Shown: piece after piece, positions 11,020 through 24,217 of the stretch | How the letters are laid out: each line of letters begins with the position of its first letter | How positions within the stretch are numbered: position 1 is the stretch's first letter | Notes under the pieces: generated by a model | Told to the model about the DNA's origin: nothing | What the model saw: the letters and a program-made list of their open reading frames with translations, nothing else | The model's database searches: none | Position numbers and translations under genes: made by a program | Origin: Diphasiastrum complanatum | Taxonomy: Eukaryota > Streptophyta > Lycopodiopsida > Lycopodiales > Lycopodiaceae | Assembly (NCBI GenBank): GCA_029204225.1 | Contig: CM055095.1 | Coordinates: forward strand, 75,783,672-75,847,671 | DNA: 64,000 bases | Direction: 5' to 3'

Positions 11020-12109
11020 TATTGATCTCCTATTCTTGCATTAAAGCAGTCTTCACCATGCATGTGCTCCTATGTCCAATTATAGGTTTGGGCCCTCATA
11101 TGATTATTAATTATTTCATACGACCACGTCCGGAATGACGTAGCATAACTAATAACCACATACAACTGGAGTGACCGGCTATCCACGTCAGGAATAATTC
11201 CGATTCCCTTGTACATGACATGGACAACAATTACCGTGGAAAAAATGAAAAATGCTTGAATTGTGAGGAAAAAATGAAGGGTGCAGTTGGAATATTAACG
11301 ATGATCCAAATTTGATTGAGGATTACATTGTTTCTCACGGATTTATCAAAGTTAAGTGTCTCCTATTGTTGTTTAAAGTTTAGGGTTTATTGTTATTATA
11401 GATGAAAATTAGTCTATATACTGGTATTGTCCCCGTAGCTTTGACTCAGTATCTATAAAAGCTCGGACCCTTTTCAATACCCGGAACCTTGATTGGAGTT
11501 GAATGTGATAATTATAATACCCGAACCTTGCGGCTATGTCCTATTTCAGAATGTCACCTCATATTCCCTCCCTGCAACATGTAGGTTTTTCCATTCAAGG
11601 AAAGATTAGAACCTCGCTTTTATTGAAAAAAAGTAAGGGCTACACACCTTCCTAGGATTCAAAAATTTAATCACCTATATTTGACTCTTTCATATAAACT
11701 AATTTCTAATGTATGTGATAAAAAATAAATTATAAAAATACGACATTGCTATGAACAAAATGAAAGTGATGAATTACATTTGACTTTTTTTACTATGTTA
11801 GATAACATATTCAAATAATCCAAAAATTGAAACAACACAAACTTATCGCCAGTAAGCTCGAAGCTTAAGTGCAAGCACGCTCGCTCTTTCAAGTTTCAAC
11901 ACTTGCTCTCTTTTCTTTTCTTCGAATACCTTTGTCACATACACAAGCAATTCAAAAGTAACACTATTACACAATTGAACCATTATTGCAAGCAATATAT
12001 TGTGTGTTTGTAAATACATTATATAAAGAATAAAGAATTAAAAGTTGATAGATTCAAAGCATAAAATCTTATATTTAATATAAGATTTTAATATTAGTAT
12101 AAAACACAC

Positions 12110-13110
<1,001 letters not shown>

Positions 13111-14225
13111 ATACACACATCAATGACGTGGACGTCAAAATGCGAATATCGGAATCTGAAATCCACGTTGGATGCCAACTATTTTTTTTTGGTAGACAAT
13201 ATTCCATGCCATATCCACGTTGGAATGTTGGAATCTGACGACAAGTTTGAAAATTGGTTGGAGCCACAATTTCCCGATCATCGAATGCCCAATTTGGGAA
13301 TTTTTACTTGGGTGTCGGAATCCGATGCTGTCAAAATGCGATAAATTATAAAATTTCCAAAAATCCATCGAACGCACACGTCGGAACTCCTGTGATATGT
13401 TATTGTGTACCATGCTACTTTTTAAAAAAAAAATTAAAAACCTTTTAGGCTTTTCAAAGAGTAATTATTTTGTATGTTTAGAAGCAAAATTTAATTTTTA
13501 TTGGCTTTCAATGAATTGGATAAAAAAAGAAACGGTAATTATTTGTAAAGTTTGACTTGTAATTAATACTTTGCTTAAAAACATTTGACTTACTGTGAAA
13601 GTCAAATGGGCCATTGGAGTACAAGTGCATTTTATTTCTAGTTTTATTATTTCTTGCCTGCCCCCGTCTCTCTTTCTTTCTTTCTTTTCAGCTTTCAGTT
13701 TTGCTTTTGGTTGGCAAGAAAGCCAAAGATTTTGGCAATGGAGTTCTCTCTCATAGCTAAGCCACATGTAGGAGGCTACCTCAGAGGCAGCCTCTTTAAG
13801 AGGGCATTTGTCACATGCTTGTGGCAGCCACAAATTGGCACCACATGTCACATTCAAGAAAAGACAAGTGGTCCAAGGATTAAATGCGACCCACTGGTCC
13901 AACCGGACCGTCCTTGCCATCATTTAACATGAAGGTGCCTTTTTGCAAAGCTCTCTCCTCTACACCATTTTTCTCCTGCTATTGGAGGTGTGCACGAAAC
14001 ACGCATCGAAACGTGGCCTCGCTTGCTAGGAACTCCCTCAAATGAATGCATCACTTTACATAAAGTATCCTTAATATTTTTATCTTTGTGTACACCCTAA
14101 AACACACACAGATCATAAATAATAAAAAAGTAAAAATATTAAGATTGCAATATGCTTACTTACATTAAATAGCAAAGAAAAAAAAAATTAGGAATGCTTT
14201 ATGAAAAGGCAAGGTACGTCCAGAT
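13111..14225. other. Left-arm-specific segment, no gene recognised
   Basis: Not present in the right arm. Frames of 85-141 codons exist on both strands (for example 13498-13923 minus) but overlap each other, lack recognisable domains and have no partner copy. gtcaaaatgcg recurs at 13134 and 13330, and atccacgttgga at 13161 and 13214. It is either a lost segment of the right arm or an insertion on the left. Confidence 0.45.
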
Positions 14226-14413
14226 ATTCAGCCTCCTTGCCTCAGGTTACCATGTACCTCATGAGGCATGAGGAATATCGAGGATTATGCTTTGTTTCCT
14301 CGAACCTGTGGCTGAGCTATCACCCTCACAATTCCTGGGATTAATGCAGGCAATGGTGTTGGAAGTGGGTTTTTACTTGGCGTTGGCTTTGGTGGAGGAT
14401 TTGGGGAGCTGAT

Positions 14414-14419
<6 letters not shown>

Positions 14420-14453
<34 letters not shown>
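14420..14453. repeat. (GA)n microsatellite upstream of BAC2-like copy 1
   Basis: About 17 GA units, 0.8 kb upstream of the start codon. The right arm has the complement, (CT)n, at 48283-48317, so the tract predates the duplication. Confidence 0.9.
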
Positions 14454-14457
<4 letters not shown>

Positions 14458-15279
14458 TCTAGAGAGCTCTGATCAGCTGAGGGGGGATAGAGGTGTAGGA
14501 TCATGTACTGATGAAGGAGAGCAGGACTCATGTGGGTCCGGGAGGGGAACATCAGTGCCAACCAAGGATTTAGGTGGAAAGTACGTTTCCTAACATGGTC
14601 ATTGCTGCTGAAGGTTAACAGTCAGTCCAGTGGGTATACAACGTGTGGAAAGCTGAAGACAGTGTGTGCAGACAGACAAAGACATAATGTGTAGATAGAC
14701 TGCATGTAAGTGTGTCTGTGAGAGAGAGAGCGATAGAGCCTAGAGGACAAACAGGGAGAGATAAGGTCATGAGAAGAGGTGTGACGAAAGCATACTCATT
14801 ACCTTATCAAAAGGAGGAAAAGCAATGTGTTTTTCTTGCAATGCTGCTGTCAGAGCAATTCTGCAGCGATTATATTTTCATGAGAAAAGTAAGCGCGTAT
14901 TAATTCCTGATCGTGACCTGTGCAGGGAGATGTTGATGGCAACAAAGGATTGAGCTGCGCCAGGTGCTCTACGGTGTACCCTTTTTCTGCATCCCATGTG
15001 TTTTGGAAGTTCATCTTGACTAATAGTTTGAAGCGATGTAATCGACTTCTCGGGTTACGGAAAATCTGCAACAAAATGCAAGAGGGAGCTGATACTATCA
15101 AAACCGCATCGAAAAAGAAGTGGGTTCTGAAGGAAATTCTCATTTGCTGCAGGGTTTGATCGCAGTATATTGATCATGATCACAGGAATGCTGCTAGGCA
15201 GAGAGGAGGCTTGGTTCAAGGAATAAGGCAAGTCAATTGTGTGTTTAGACTTACAGAGGAAGAAGAAGAAGAAGAAGGA

Positions 15280-17805
15280 ATGGAGTTCTGGCGGGATCAT
15301 TTGACATTTTCTTTGGGAAAAGACTTTCTAGCAGGTGGATTGGGTGGCATAGCAGGGGTGATCGCTGGCCATCCTCTGGACACCATTCGAATCCACTTGC
15401 AGCAGCCGCAGCGGCCCTCTGCTTCTGGGCCAACTACGGCTGGAGCGGTGGTACGCCATCTGCTAGCCACCGAAGGGTCGTCTGCTTTCTTCAAAGGGAT
15501 GTCCTCGCCTCTTGCCACTGTCGCTATTCAGGTTGATTCTTTATCAATCTTTCAAGTCTCAATTATCAAGCATCTGCATTTCCATCACTCAGTAAATCTA
15601 CTCATTAATCAAGCTCCCTGTAGCAAACTGCAGCAACTTATGACATCGGTTGTGCCTTTTTTTGGGATTATATTTACATATTAGAACAGACTCAACAATG
15701 CGATCATAAATAATTCAAGCATGCTTCCCAGACTGAAGAATGCCATTTTTTTCATCAATCCTTCTACGCAAAGGAGAGAAGAAGCGTGAAGCTGTATATC
15801 CTGAAAGCTAGCTCTTATGATCAACAAGAAGCTGGAAGCATGCTCATCATTTGGAAGATGCTGCAAGCATTGCATCCTATTCCAACCTTTGCATGTACAG
15901 CTTGAAATAATAGTAAAAGAATAAACTCTAATCTTGTTTAAGATCCTCTAAGGATTGCCGATTCCTATCTAGTATCCCTGTACAGGTCGATGAAAACTGC
16001 AAGCTTAAGATCTTCACCACTAGTTAATGGTCATTGTTGCTGTGCAGGAATCATCCAACTATTGTAGTTTGCTAAATTGGATTGAGCCACTAATGTATTC
16101 GCAGCTACAAGGATCTCCCTCGTGTGGTATCAGGCTAAAAGTTCTATTCAGAGCATCAAACCCAAAGCTTGATCGAGCAATCAGAAGTTATGAACTCATG
16201 CCTCACCAGTTCAAGAACGTGAATATATTTAGTGTATCTGGTCATTGATGTCGAGCTCTTAGTATCACATTTTGGCCTTTAGAGAAAACCATTCTGCATC
16301 AGTAAGGGTTTGTATTGCGCTAAAACTTTGTTCATAACGATCGTGCTTGCTGCGGAAACACTTCCTTCAGTCAGTTATGATATCCTAGAGAACTTCCTAC
16401 CCCACCTTATTAACCTCTGTAAATCACATAGTTTAGTTCTTTCTATGTATGGTGGACCACTTTCCGTTTTCGCGAGGATTGCTTACATTGTTGAGTAGAA
16501 TGAAACTGTTGCAGCCATAAGCAAACACGTGGGTGTATCATGCGTGCTTGAGTTTGGCTCGGGCAACCAGGTTTGATTCGTGGTGATCCCATAAATACCA
16601 AAAACCACTAGCAATCACGTGTCTTGTACTTTGATCTACTGTTCTGTACGCTTCAATCAGCTTCTGGGAGAAAGTAGCTACAAGGGAGAGCAAACAGTCC
16701 ATTTTCCAGATGAAATTTAAGCTTTCAGGTTTTTACGTACATGAATTATAAGCTCGGTCAATACTGTTATCTCCCTCAGCTTTAAAAATAAGCATTCCAA
16801 AATAACCTGCTATTGGGAGCCTCTTGACCCTGTGAAATCTAGTAGCGAAATGCTAGTTTTGGTTGTTATGTTTTGATTGCCTCATGATTGGAGGAAGATT
16901 GGCTGTTGACTAAAAGTTTGTGTTTACAAGAGGATTTCCATAATATATAGTTGTATGCCAAAATGTGCGAATGTTTTCAGAGTTTTACTCTACATTTCTC
17001 CGCTTGAAGTAATATCTGTACCTGAAGTTTAATGAGCTTAATACCCGGAAGCAACTCTGGCTGACTGATCCTTTGACCTGTTGGTTGTGCTGTATAGAAT
17101 GCTGTAGCATTTCAGGCGTACGCTCTCTTATCTAGAGCTTTAGCTGTTGAAAAGAGTGAGCCTTTGCCTCTTCACAGAGTTGCAGCTGCTGGAATAGGAG
17201 CAGGTTCCTTGCAGACACTAATATTGACACCAGTAGATCTTGTCAAAATTCGCTTGCAGCTACACACGGCTCACGGCGGCGGAAGATCTCGGCCCACCAT
17301 CAATTTTGATGGTCCTTGTGATGTTGCACGAGACATCATCAAGAGGGAGGGTGTGAGAGGACTGTACAGAGGTTTCAGAGTGACTGTGCTGCGAGATGCT
17401 CCTAGCCATGGTGTCTACTTTGCTGCATATGAGTATATTCGAGAGTATTTGCATCCTGGTTGTCGAAAAAATGGGGGTGAAACTGTCATGACCATGCTCA
17501 CAGCAGGTGGATGTGCTGGAGCATTAAGTTGGATAGCTTGTTATCCACTGGACGTTGTAAAATCTCGCCTTCAGGCACAGGGACAGGGACGTGACAGTCG
17601 CGGGAGATACAAAGGTATCACTGATTGCATCTCGAGGAGCATCCGAGAGGAGGGAGTTTCAGTGCTCTTTCGAGGACTTGGAACTGCTATTGCAAGAGCT
17701 TATTTGGTGAATGGAGCTATTTTTTCTGCCTACGAGATGACTTTAAGATTATTCTATTCGCAACCATCTCAGGAAACAATGCTTGAGAACCCCACCCCCA
17801 TGTAG
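15280..17805 (+). CDS. BAC2: BAC2-like mitochondrial carrier, copy 1 (2 exons)
   Basis: A mitochondrial carrier family protein, most like plant BAC2, which exchanges arginine, ornithine and other basic amino acids across the inner mitochondrial membrane. Exon 1 is 15280-15531 (84 codons) and exon 2 is 17098-17805; the GT..AG intron (15532-17097) is phase 0. The joined product is 319 residues, close to the family's ~300. The three carrier repeats each show the P-x-D/E-x-x-K/R signature: PLDTIR at 32-37, PVDLVK at 129-134 and PLDVVK at 234-239. LRDAP follows at 182-186, and a HPGCRK segment typical of BAC2 lies before repeat 3. The ATG at 15280 has a good context (ggaATGG) and the family's M-x-F-W start; upstream there is only an in-frame TTG. 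No targeting presequence is needed in this family. The identical intron in copy 2 argues against retroposition. BAC2 as substrate class is inferred; carrier family is certain. Confidence 0.92.
15532..17097 (+). other. Intron 1 of BAC2-like copy 1
   Basis: Starts GTTGAT after CAG and ends TATAG before AATGCT, joining SPLATVAIQ to NAVAFQAY without a frame change. It is 1566 bp, against 1565 bp in copy 2. Small frames inside are not genes. Confidence 0.88.
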
Positions 17806-18830
17806 CAACAGCATCTCCATAATCACTACTCCAAGGATTACTCATATCTACTTCATCATTATTCTCTTTGCATTTTCCATTAATTAGACCTGTTATTCAC
17901 TATTTAGTTGGATCTCTCTAGTGATGGCTTAATTCAATTTGAACCAGAGCTGCTTTTCTATCCATGGATGCAAGAAATGCTTCAAATTCTATGAAAGTCA
18001 GATAAAGTGGATCATGACAAATTTGGAAGACATTATTATGCCAATTTATGGTTGTTGATGGTAGTTTTAGAACCTCAAGATCCATTCGAAATTAATATGG
18101 ATAGCCATTACTTGGCCTGAGCATCTGTGCATATTAGGTACCCACTTTCAACTTGGTCAGCTACATCATTAAGAGAATATAAATATAATGGTTGGATTAT
18201 CATTTGACAACTTTTCTTTTTTGGTTATATTGCATGGTACAAATATTATAATTACGGACTTTCTCATGAATTAGTCCCCAATTGCAATTTTTTGCTTTGC
18301 TTTTTACCCATCTCAGGTTTAGATCTTGCTCTTTGGATAAATTCATGTTCACCATCAATTCCACTCTTTCTGTAAACTGCCGAATGTCTATAGTCTCTAG
18401 TCCTTGATTGCACTTATTCTTCTAAGCATATGTGTACTTGAAACATAACATCTCTTTATGATACAGAAAGCCAAGTGACTCTCATATTGACAGAACAAAT
18501 AATATTGTTGCGATATTATCAAAAGCAAATTGTAGCTAATCTTCTTTGCATATGTCTTCTTATAATATTGTTTTTCTCCCCCACTACAAACATGGGCAAA
18601 TTGCCAGACACATACGATGAGGCCCATCTTTGGCTTCTTGGTCCTGTGTGGCAATTTTTGTGGCAATCACATGGCAATGAGCACGTGGCTCTACCACGTG
18701 TGGTAGTGCCACACCACCAAAATTTTCTACGACGACGATGAAAAGGGGACGGGAGGGGGACATGGCACAACCACACAAAATTATTTGAGAGAGAAAAAGC
18801 GAGTGGAATGGACATTGGCTTTTTCCCAAC
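17806..18830. other. 3' flank of BAC2-like copy 1, no further gene
   Basis: Shared with 43980-45002. It contains two CACGTG cores close together (18682-18703, ...cacgtggctctaccacgtgtgg...). Overlapping frames at 18397-18904 are broken differently in the two arms (a 2-3 bp indel near 18780), so I do not accept them as coding. Confidence 0.5.
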
Positions 18831-18997
18831 ATTAGTACTAGTTTTATTATTTGTGATACCAAAAGAGAAAAGAGATATGAGAAAATTGAAAGATCAGGTG
18901 ACAAATAATTAGATTAGATTTTTAACTAGATTTCATTGATAGATTACATGAATGTTAGTTGGATGTTGAATAATTTGTTTTTGATTTATTGATTTGT
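18831..18997. repeat. 167-bp direct repeat, copy 1
   Basis: Begins attagtactagttttatt and ends ttgatttgt. The same sequence with two or three changes recurs at 19854-20020. The inverted counterpart in the right arm is 43813-43979. The two left copies bracket an LTR fragment and 227 bp. Confidence 0.9.
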
Positions 18998-19626
18998 TTA
19001 AGATGCAATCTACTTGAATGATCTTTGGTTAGAAAGAGAAATACACTACCAATCTCACCAATGTAGAAAAATCAGCATCTACACAAAAATTGAGATGCAA
19101 ATACCAATAGAACTTAATCAAACTTGAATGAAATGATTATGTATTGTTGTTGTTCGTACAAAACCAACAAGCTACTGTAATTCACACGTTGGATCCAAAA
19201 ATAACAAATATAGATCATTCTACACATAGAATTGCAACCAATCACCAAGATAGTGCACCGACGGATAGTAGAACCTAAGAGAACCATGTATAAGCATGAA
19301 ATGAGATAGAGAAGAGAGAAGATTGCTCTCTCCATGAGTTACATCCTTTTATAACAGGTCCAAACCCTATTTGGCCCCTTGGATTTCCCACCAAAATGCT
19401 AACCCTACTTATTTTGGGACTAGATTCAATGCACCCAACTATTCAAATTGAATCTACTCAAACATGCATTCTAACTTTCCCACACTTTCAAAAAGTGTTT
19501 ATTCAAATGAAATTTAGACTAATGAACTTTGAAAATTCAACCTCTAAGTCTAAAACAAGTTTTGGCCTCAATATGCCAAATATGAAAATATTGCAAAATG
19601 TGATGAAACTAGTTGAATCTTTCACA
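18998..19626 (-). repeat. Copia family 3 LTR fragment in left arm (629 bp)
   Basis: Its minus-strand sequence starts TGTGAAAGATTCAACTAG at 19626 and follows the full LTR at 50741-51387, lacking the final ~18 bp. The right arm has the same truncated copy at 43184-43812. It abuts the 167-bp repeat exactly at its broken end. Confidence 0.85.
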
Positions 19627-19853
19627 ATTTTCACAAATTTGTTGGCATGTAAAACTTGGCTACTTATGATAAAATCATCATAAAATTGCCCACCCAAAAT
19701 GTGGCTAAAGGAAATTTTGTGGCCTTGGAATTGGCCCGTAAAATATTTCACGGCCTTAGAATTGGCCTAAATGCACAAATTGTAATAGTCGACATTGCCA
19801 CGCTAAATTTTCTATGTACTAAAATACTTTTTTGCTAGTACGTATACACAATC

Positions 19854-20020
19854 ATTAGTACTAGTTTTATTATTTGTGATACCAAAAGAGAGAAGAGATA
19901 TGAGAAAATTGAAAGATCAGGTGACAAATAATTAGATTAGATTTTTAACTAGATTTCATTGATAGATTACATGAATGTTAGTTGTATGTTGAATAATTTG
20001 TTTTTGATTTATTGATTTGT
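19854..20020. repeat. 167-bp direct repeat, copy 2 (at the inner edge of the left arm)
   Basis: Inverted-duplication homology stops at about 19853-19856, exactly where this repeat begins. The right arm has no counterpart to this second copy. Confidence 0.88.
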
Positions 20021-22330
20021 AGAAAGGATCCGTAAGCAAAATTCAATCAATACCAACTTACAACAACACAGTGAACTCTTTAGAATGTGTAAGAATGGAC
20101 ATTCTGCAAAGTTAACGAAATAATGATTTCAAATGTCTTGATATCAATTAAGTTTAGTTCAATTACTCAAGCAATTAAACAACCGATGAGTTTAAAGACA
20201 ATCTCAACATCGAATTTACGGTTGAACACTTACGGCAGTATTGAGGCTAAAAGTATTGTCAGACTAGAGTAATCAAACATATGATAAATCCGTCAGGCCG
20301 AGACTATCAACTGTAAGCATAAAAGCACTCAGCATTCAGATAACATATGAAAGTGAAGAGCAGTGAAATCTCAAAGACTCAAGAAAACTCTCTGTTCTTC
20401 TGGAAACTCGACGGTTACAATGGGATGTGTATGGAGTACAAATAGATGTCCGAGTGCGAATGAACGCATCCCTCAAAAACTGATGTGCCAGTTCTTATTT
20501 ATAATTACTTAACTAATTATAACAATAAGAAAATTACATGTGTACAACTTCTAATGTGGCATCCTAGTTACACGACATTGCTCCAATAAGAAACAAGTGT
20601 GTGGATAGATACAACGTTTTATATAACGTGCAAATATGCATCATCATATATATTCTCTTCAGGGTCGACCTTCTCTCTAAGGTATATGTAGTTCATATTT
20701 GTCCTTTGTTTAGAGGTCCTTCATTTAAGCTGATTTTAAGTTGATTTGATTTGGTGTGGGTTATTCGATATGTCCTTGAATAGCATTAACTGTGTTGCAT
20801 CAATTAGATATTTCTTCTTATTTGTGATGGCTCACTTAATCTTGTTTTCAATATTTTTATCTTTGTTAAGAATTAGAACTTAACTTTATTGGGAGTAGTA
20901 ATGCCGACTTTATTATAGTAAATAAATTTTTAGTAGTTTTCTAGCTGGGATGAAATCACTAAGTAAAATTCAATATGTATCGAGTTTTGGAAATCGATCT
21001 AGGGCTTGAACTCTAGAATTTGTTACCAAAGTAAGTTAGGTATTTATGGCTATTATCTTTTAGGATTCAGTCGCGAGGCTATAAGAGCCGTTGTACTTAC
21101 CTAATTGATTGAAATGGAATGAACAAAAGAAGTGTTGAGAACCTTATGTGTGTTGTGGTGAATCTCCCTCTTGTAAGATTTTACTTGACTTGGGTTTGCA
21201 TTGCTATTCATCCCAATAAGTTCATGAGGCTATTTTCCATAAGCTTTTACTTTCAATCAAAATGTGGTGTGGTATGGTAGCCATAATCATTTGTGGTTCA
21301 AGTGAGGTTTTACAAGTGTTTTAGTTGAATCAAGTTCTTGAAGGATTAATCATATCATCTTAAAGGTTAAAACCGTCATTGCTTTCGGTCATGTACTATT
21401 TTGAGCCATCCACCATAGGGTGGTTAAGTTTTAGATCTCGTAGTTGCATTCACACAAACGATTTAGAATTTGATAGTGAACCATTTTTTGCACCAATAGG
21501 AGTTCAGTTTGGAACTATAGTAAGGTATGACAAATGTTGTGTGGTTGTCTAGAGAATAGATTGCTTTTTGTTTTTCAACTTATCAGCCAAAACCAAGACT
21601 AATTGTAATTAGGATTTATTGACATCGTATTAAATTGATGCACCTTACAAAAACTAAGTAAATGCGTTTTTTGCTATACATTTTGCTAGAATAGACGGGT
21701 TAGTTGAACGACAATAAATCGTCAAGTTTGAAAACGTCTTCTCGTCATTTATGGAGAGTGCGTTAACTTGACCCGACCTCTGTGAAACACCAAAGTAGGT
21801 AGTCCGCCAGGAACAGCTGAAACAAGCTATCATGGCTAAGTCGCAACATAGGCACACCATTTTTAGTATTGTCTACTAAAATATCTAGACTCAAAATTTG
21901 GAAAACGCTACCATCTAGTGAACATGATGGTATGCATAATGTACTCACCATTTTTCCACTTGACCTCTCCAGTTTGCAAATCGATGTTGTTCACAACTTA
22001 GAGTATCCTGCCAATTTTTACCACATACTCCATTGGAATCTGACCAACTTAAGGCTAGTTGAGTTCCGGGAACCATAAGGCATACTGGGAAAATGTATCA
22101 TCGCATAAAAGAGTCGATTTAACCATGGATTTTTAGAGCTACAATAGCTATGGATTTTTATAACATCCTTTTTCATGCATTAAAGTAGTATGTTGTTAGG
22201 TGATTATTATTAAGTCCTAATCCAAGGATGGATTTATCTTCTTTACTCTCCTAAATCCCATTTTAATCTGCCTCCATTCATGTTGTATTTTTACTCATGT
22301 TGTCACACAGTCTGCATATTTACATGTAAA
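20021..22330. other. Spacer DNA without recognisable gene
   Basis: AT-rich; no frame over ~70 codons and no retroelement domain seen. 20700-21500 has a transcribed look (T-rich, moderate complexity) but no supported coding region. It may be diverged LTR or leader sequence. Confidence 0.35.
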
Positions 22331-22334
22331 ATAA

Positions 22335-22455
22335 GACAGGCGAAAAACACGACTGTCTACATAAATACAAGTAAATTTCCACGGGTGAGAAAGGCGAAAA
22401 ATGCGATACTGTGTTTTTACACGTGATTTGTGACAGGCGAAAAAGACGATACTAC
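22335..22455 (+). repeat. Three spaced copies of an aggcgaaaa-n-cga motif
   Basis: gacaggcgaaaaacacgac (22335), gaaaggcgaaaaatgcgatac (22389) and gacaggcgaaaaagacgatac (22432), spaced 54 and 43 bp. All are on the same strand and lie upstream of an LTR promoter-like TATA stretch. Confidence 0.7.
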
Positions 22456-22639
22456 CTTACAAAAGGCCGAAGGTGCCCTTACAGAAAAGTGAAGGCACCT
22501 TGTAAATTAAATGTTTGAATTTGTCAAAGTGTCGCATTTTTTGCATCTTCACCAATGTTCAATTCAGCAAAGGTTCATGTCGCGGCCTTTTCACGCTCAT
22601 CCCATGCAACTGTGCTAACAGATTTGACAACGACAGCAG

Positions 22640-23461
22640 CCACTCACGATCTCCTATGGACAACACATCCACTTTGCACTTTCTTCATCTGCACACCTGT
22701 AAAATTGTGTATATATATTGAATACCATTTGTGTATTCTACAGATGTGAGATAACGTCATGTGTGAAAAACAATAGCATCAGAAGCTTATCAGAGATAGA
22801 CGAAGTAGATGCCCTCGCGCATTGATTCTTTGTATTGTCAATAATAGGTTCATTCCTTTTACAAATTGGATTAGCTTTGTAGAGCACAAGGTTTCGTCCG
22901 CTATTGTCTTGTGCTCCACAACATTATTGACATGTATATTTTGCTATACTTAATCTGATAACAGCTCTGTTTTGTTCTGCGTTCAGATTTGTGTCAACAT
23001 TGCTATGCTTTCCTGCATTTTGTCTGACTCTCTTATTGCTCAATCTGGTAATCTATTCTTAGCAAATTATTATTATTCTAGTTGTTTGCGACTAATATTT
23101 AGTCTTGCCTTTCGCGACTAATTTGCGACTGATTATCAGTAGAGCTCAGTCTAGCTCTTCGCGAATCATTTGCGACTAATAATTTGTCTAGTTGTTTGCG
23201 ATAAATTATCCTTCTGATGTGTTGTTGCTTAATGTTTGGTTACGTAATCAAATCGACCATGATTTCTATTACTAACGTTTTGTTCGTTTCTAATAGGCAT
23301 AGCATGCTTAGGGAAAGAGTAATATAGCTCATTCCGCTATGCAAAAACACTTTCCGTTCGAGTTCGTTTCTTGTTCAAGTTGCGAGTTCGTTTCTTTTCG
23401 TGTTCATTTTCTTTTCGAGCTATTTTAGTTTCTCACACTCACACACCCTCTTTCTCCAACA
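22640..23461 (+). repeat. Copia LTR (left limit uncertain)
   Basis: The right limit is set by ...ccaaca immediately before the primer site at 23462-23473 (TGGTATCAGAGC). A TATA-like tgtatatatattg lies at ~22710. 23080-23215 holds several TTTGCGACTAA / TTCGCGA motifs. The left limit is a guess because no second LTR was found. Confidence 0.6.
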
Positions 23462-23473
23462 TGGTATCAGAGC
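23462..23473 (+). other. Primer binding site, initiator tRNA-Met type
   Basis: Perfect TGGTATCAGAGC at the LTR end, so this copia runs left to right. Confidence 0.9.
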
Positions 23474-23545
23474 TATTTTCGTAGCCTGATAAGCTTTCAC
23501 AGTACAAGACTCTACTAGCCGATAGATTAATTGTCTTCTTGTTCT

Positions 23546-24217
23546 GCAATTCAGTACCATATTTTCATACTTAAGTCACTGATAGTTTTTCCTATCACTT
23601 ATCAATCGATACTTGGATCTCTCATGTACGCAATGGTCTGCACAAAACTAGACATCTCTTTTGCAGTAAGCTCACTCAGCCAATATATGGCTAATCCTGG
23701 CATTACCCATTGGAAGGCTCTCATAAGAGTCATGAGGTATATTTGAGCTACCATGGACCAGTGCATCTGCTATGGAGATGTTAGCAATGACAATCTTCAT
23801 CAGATCAGTGGATATTCTGATGCAAGCTAGGGAGGAGATGTAGACAATTGTAAGTCCACATCTGGATTTACATTCTTCTTCAACGACGGTCCTATCTCAT
23901 GGAACAGTCGTAATCAAACCTCTATCACACTTTCTTCTACAGAAGCAGAATACATTGCTGCTTCTCAATCTATTAAGGAAACATTCTGGTTGAGAAATTT
24001 ACTGTCAGATATTAATTTGTATCAATACAACCCCACAATTTTATTCTGTGATAATCAGAGTGCTATTGCCTTATCTTTCAACTTACCTCCATTATCCAAC
24101 TCCATCTTGAGTTATCGGGATAACGTTCTATCTTTTTCCAACCGAGATAAAGATAAAGGCCAAAAGTATTTCATGTCCTCTACGCACAAACCCTTTCTGA
24201 AATGGACCAAAGAATAA
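23546..24217 (+). pseudogene. Copia RT end and RNase H, internally deleted element
   Basis: Only ~75 bp after the primer site the frame already reads the RT C-terminus (YQSILGSLMYAMVC and ISFAVSSLSQYMANP), so gag, protease, integrase and most of RT are deleted. RNase H follows: GYSDAS at ~23816 (first Asp), STSGFTFFF, SSTEAEYIAAS (catalytic Glu) and CDNQSAIAL (catalytic Asp). Stops occur at ~23744 and ~23829, and the C-terminus is aberrant after ~24100. No 3' LTR is recognisable downstream. Inactive. Confidence 0.85.

Noticed and set aside
13498-13923. 141-codon minus-strand frame in the left arm
   Set aside because: No recognisable domain, overlapped by a 92-codon frame on the other strand, and the segment is absent from the right arm.
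15211-15279. Upstream in-frame extension of the carrier (Glu-rich, 23 codons)
   Set aside because: There is no ATG upstream, only TTG; the extension is a GAA repeat, and the family starts at the M-x-F-W position.
18397-18904. Overlapping frames of up to 127 codons 3' of the carrier gene (also 43906-44289)
   Set aside because: The frame is open only in one arm; a small indel breaks it in the other, and overlapping frames are equally long. No domain seen.
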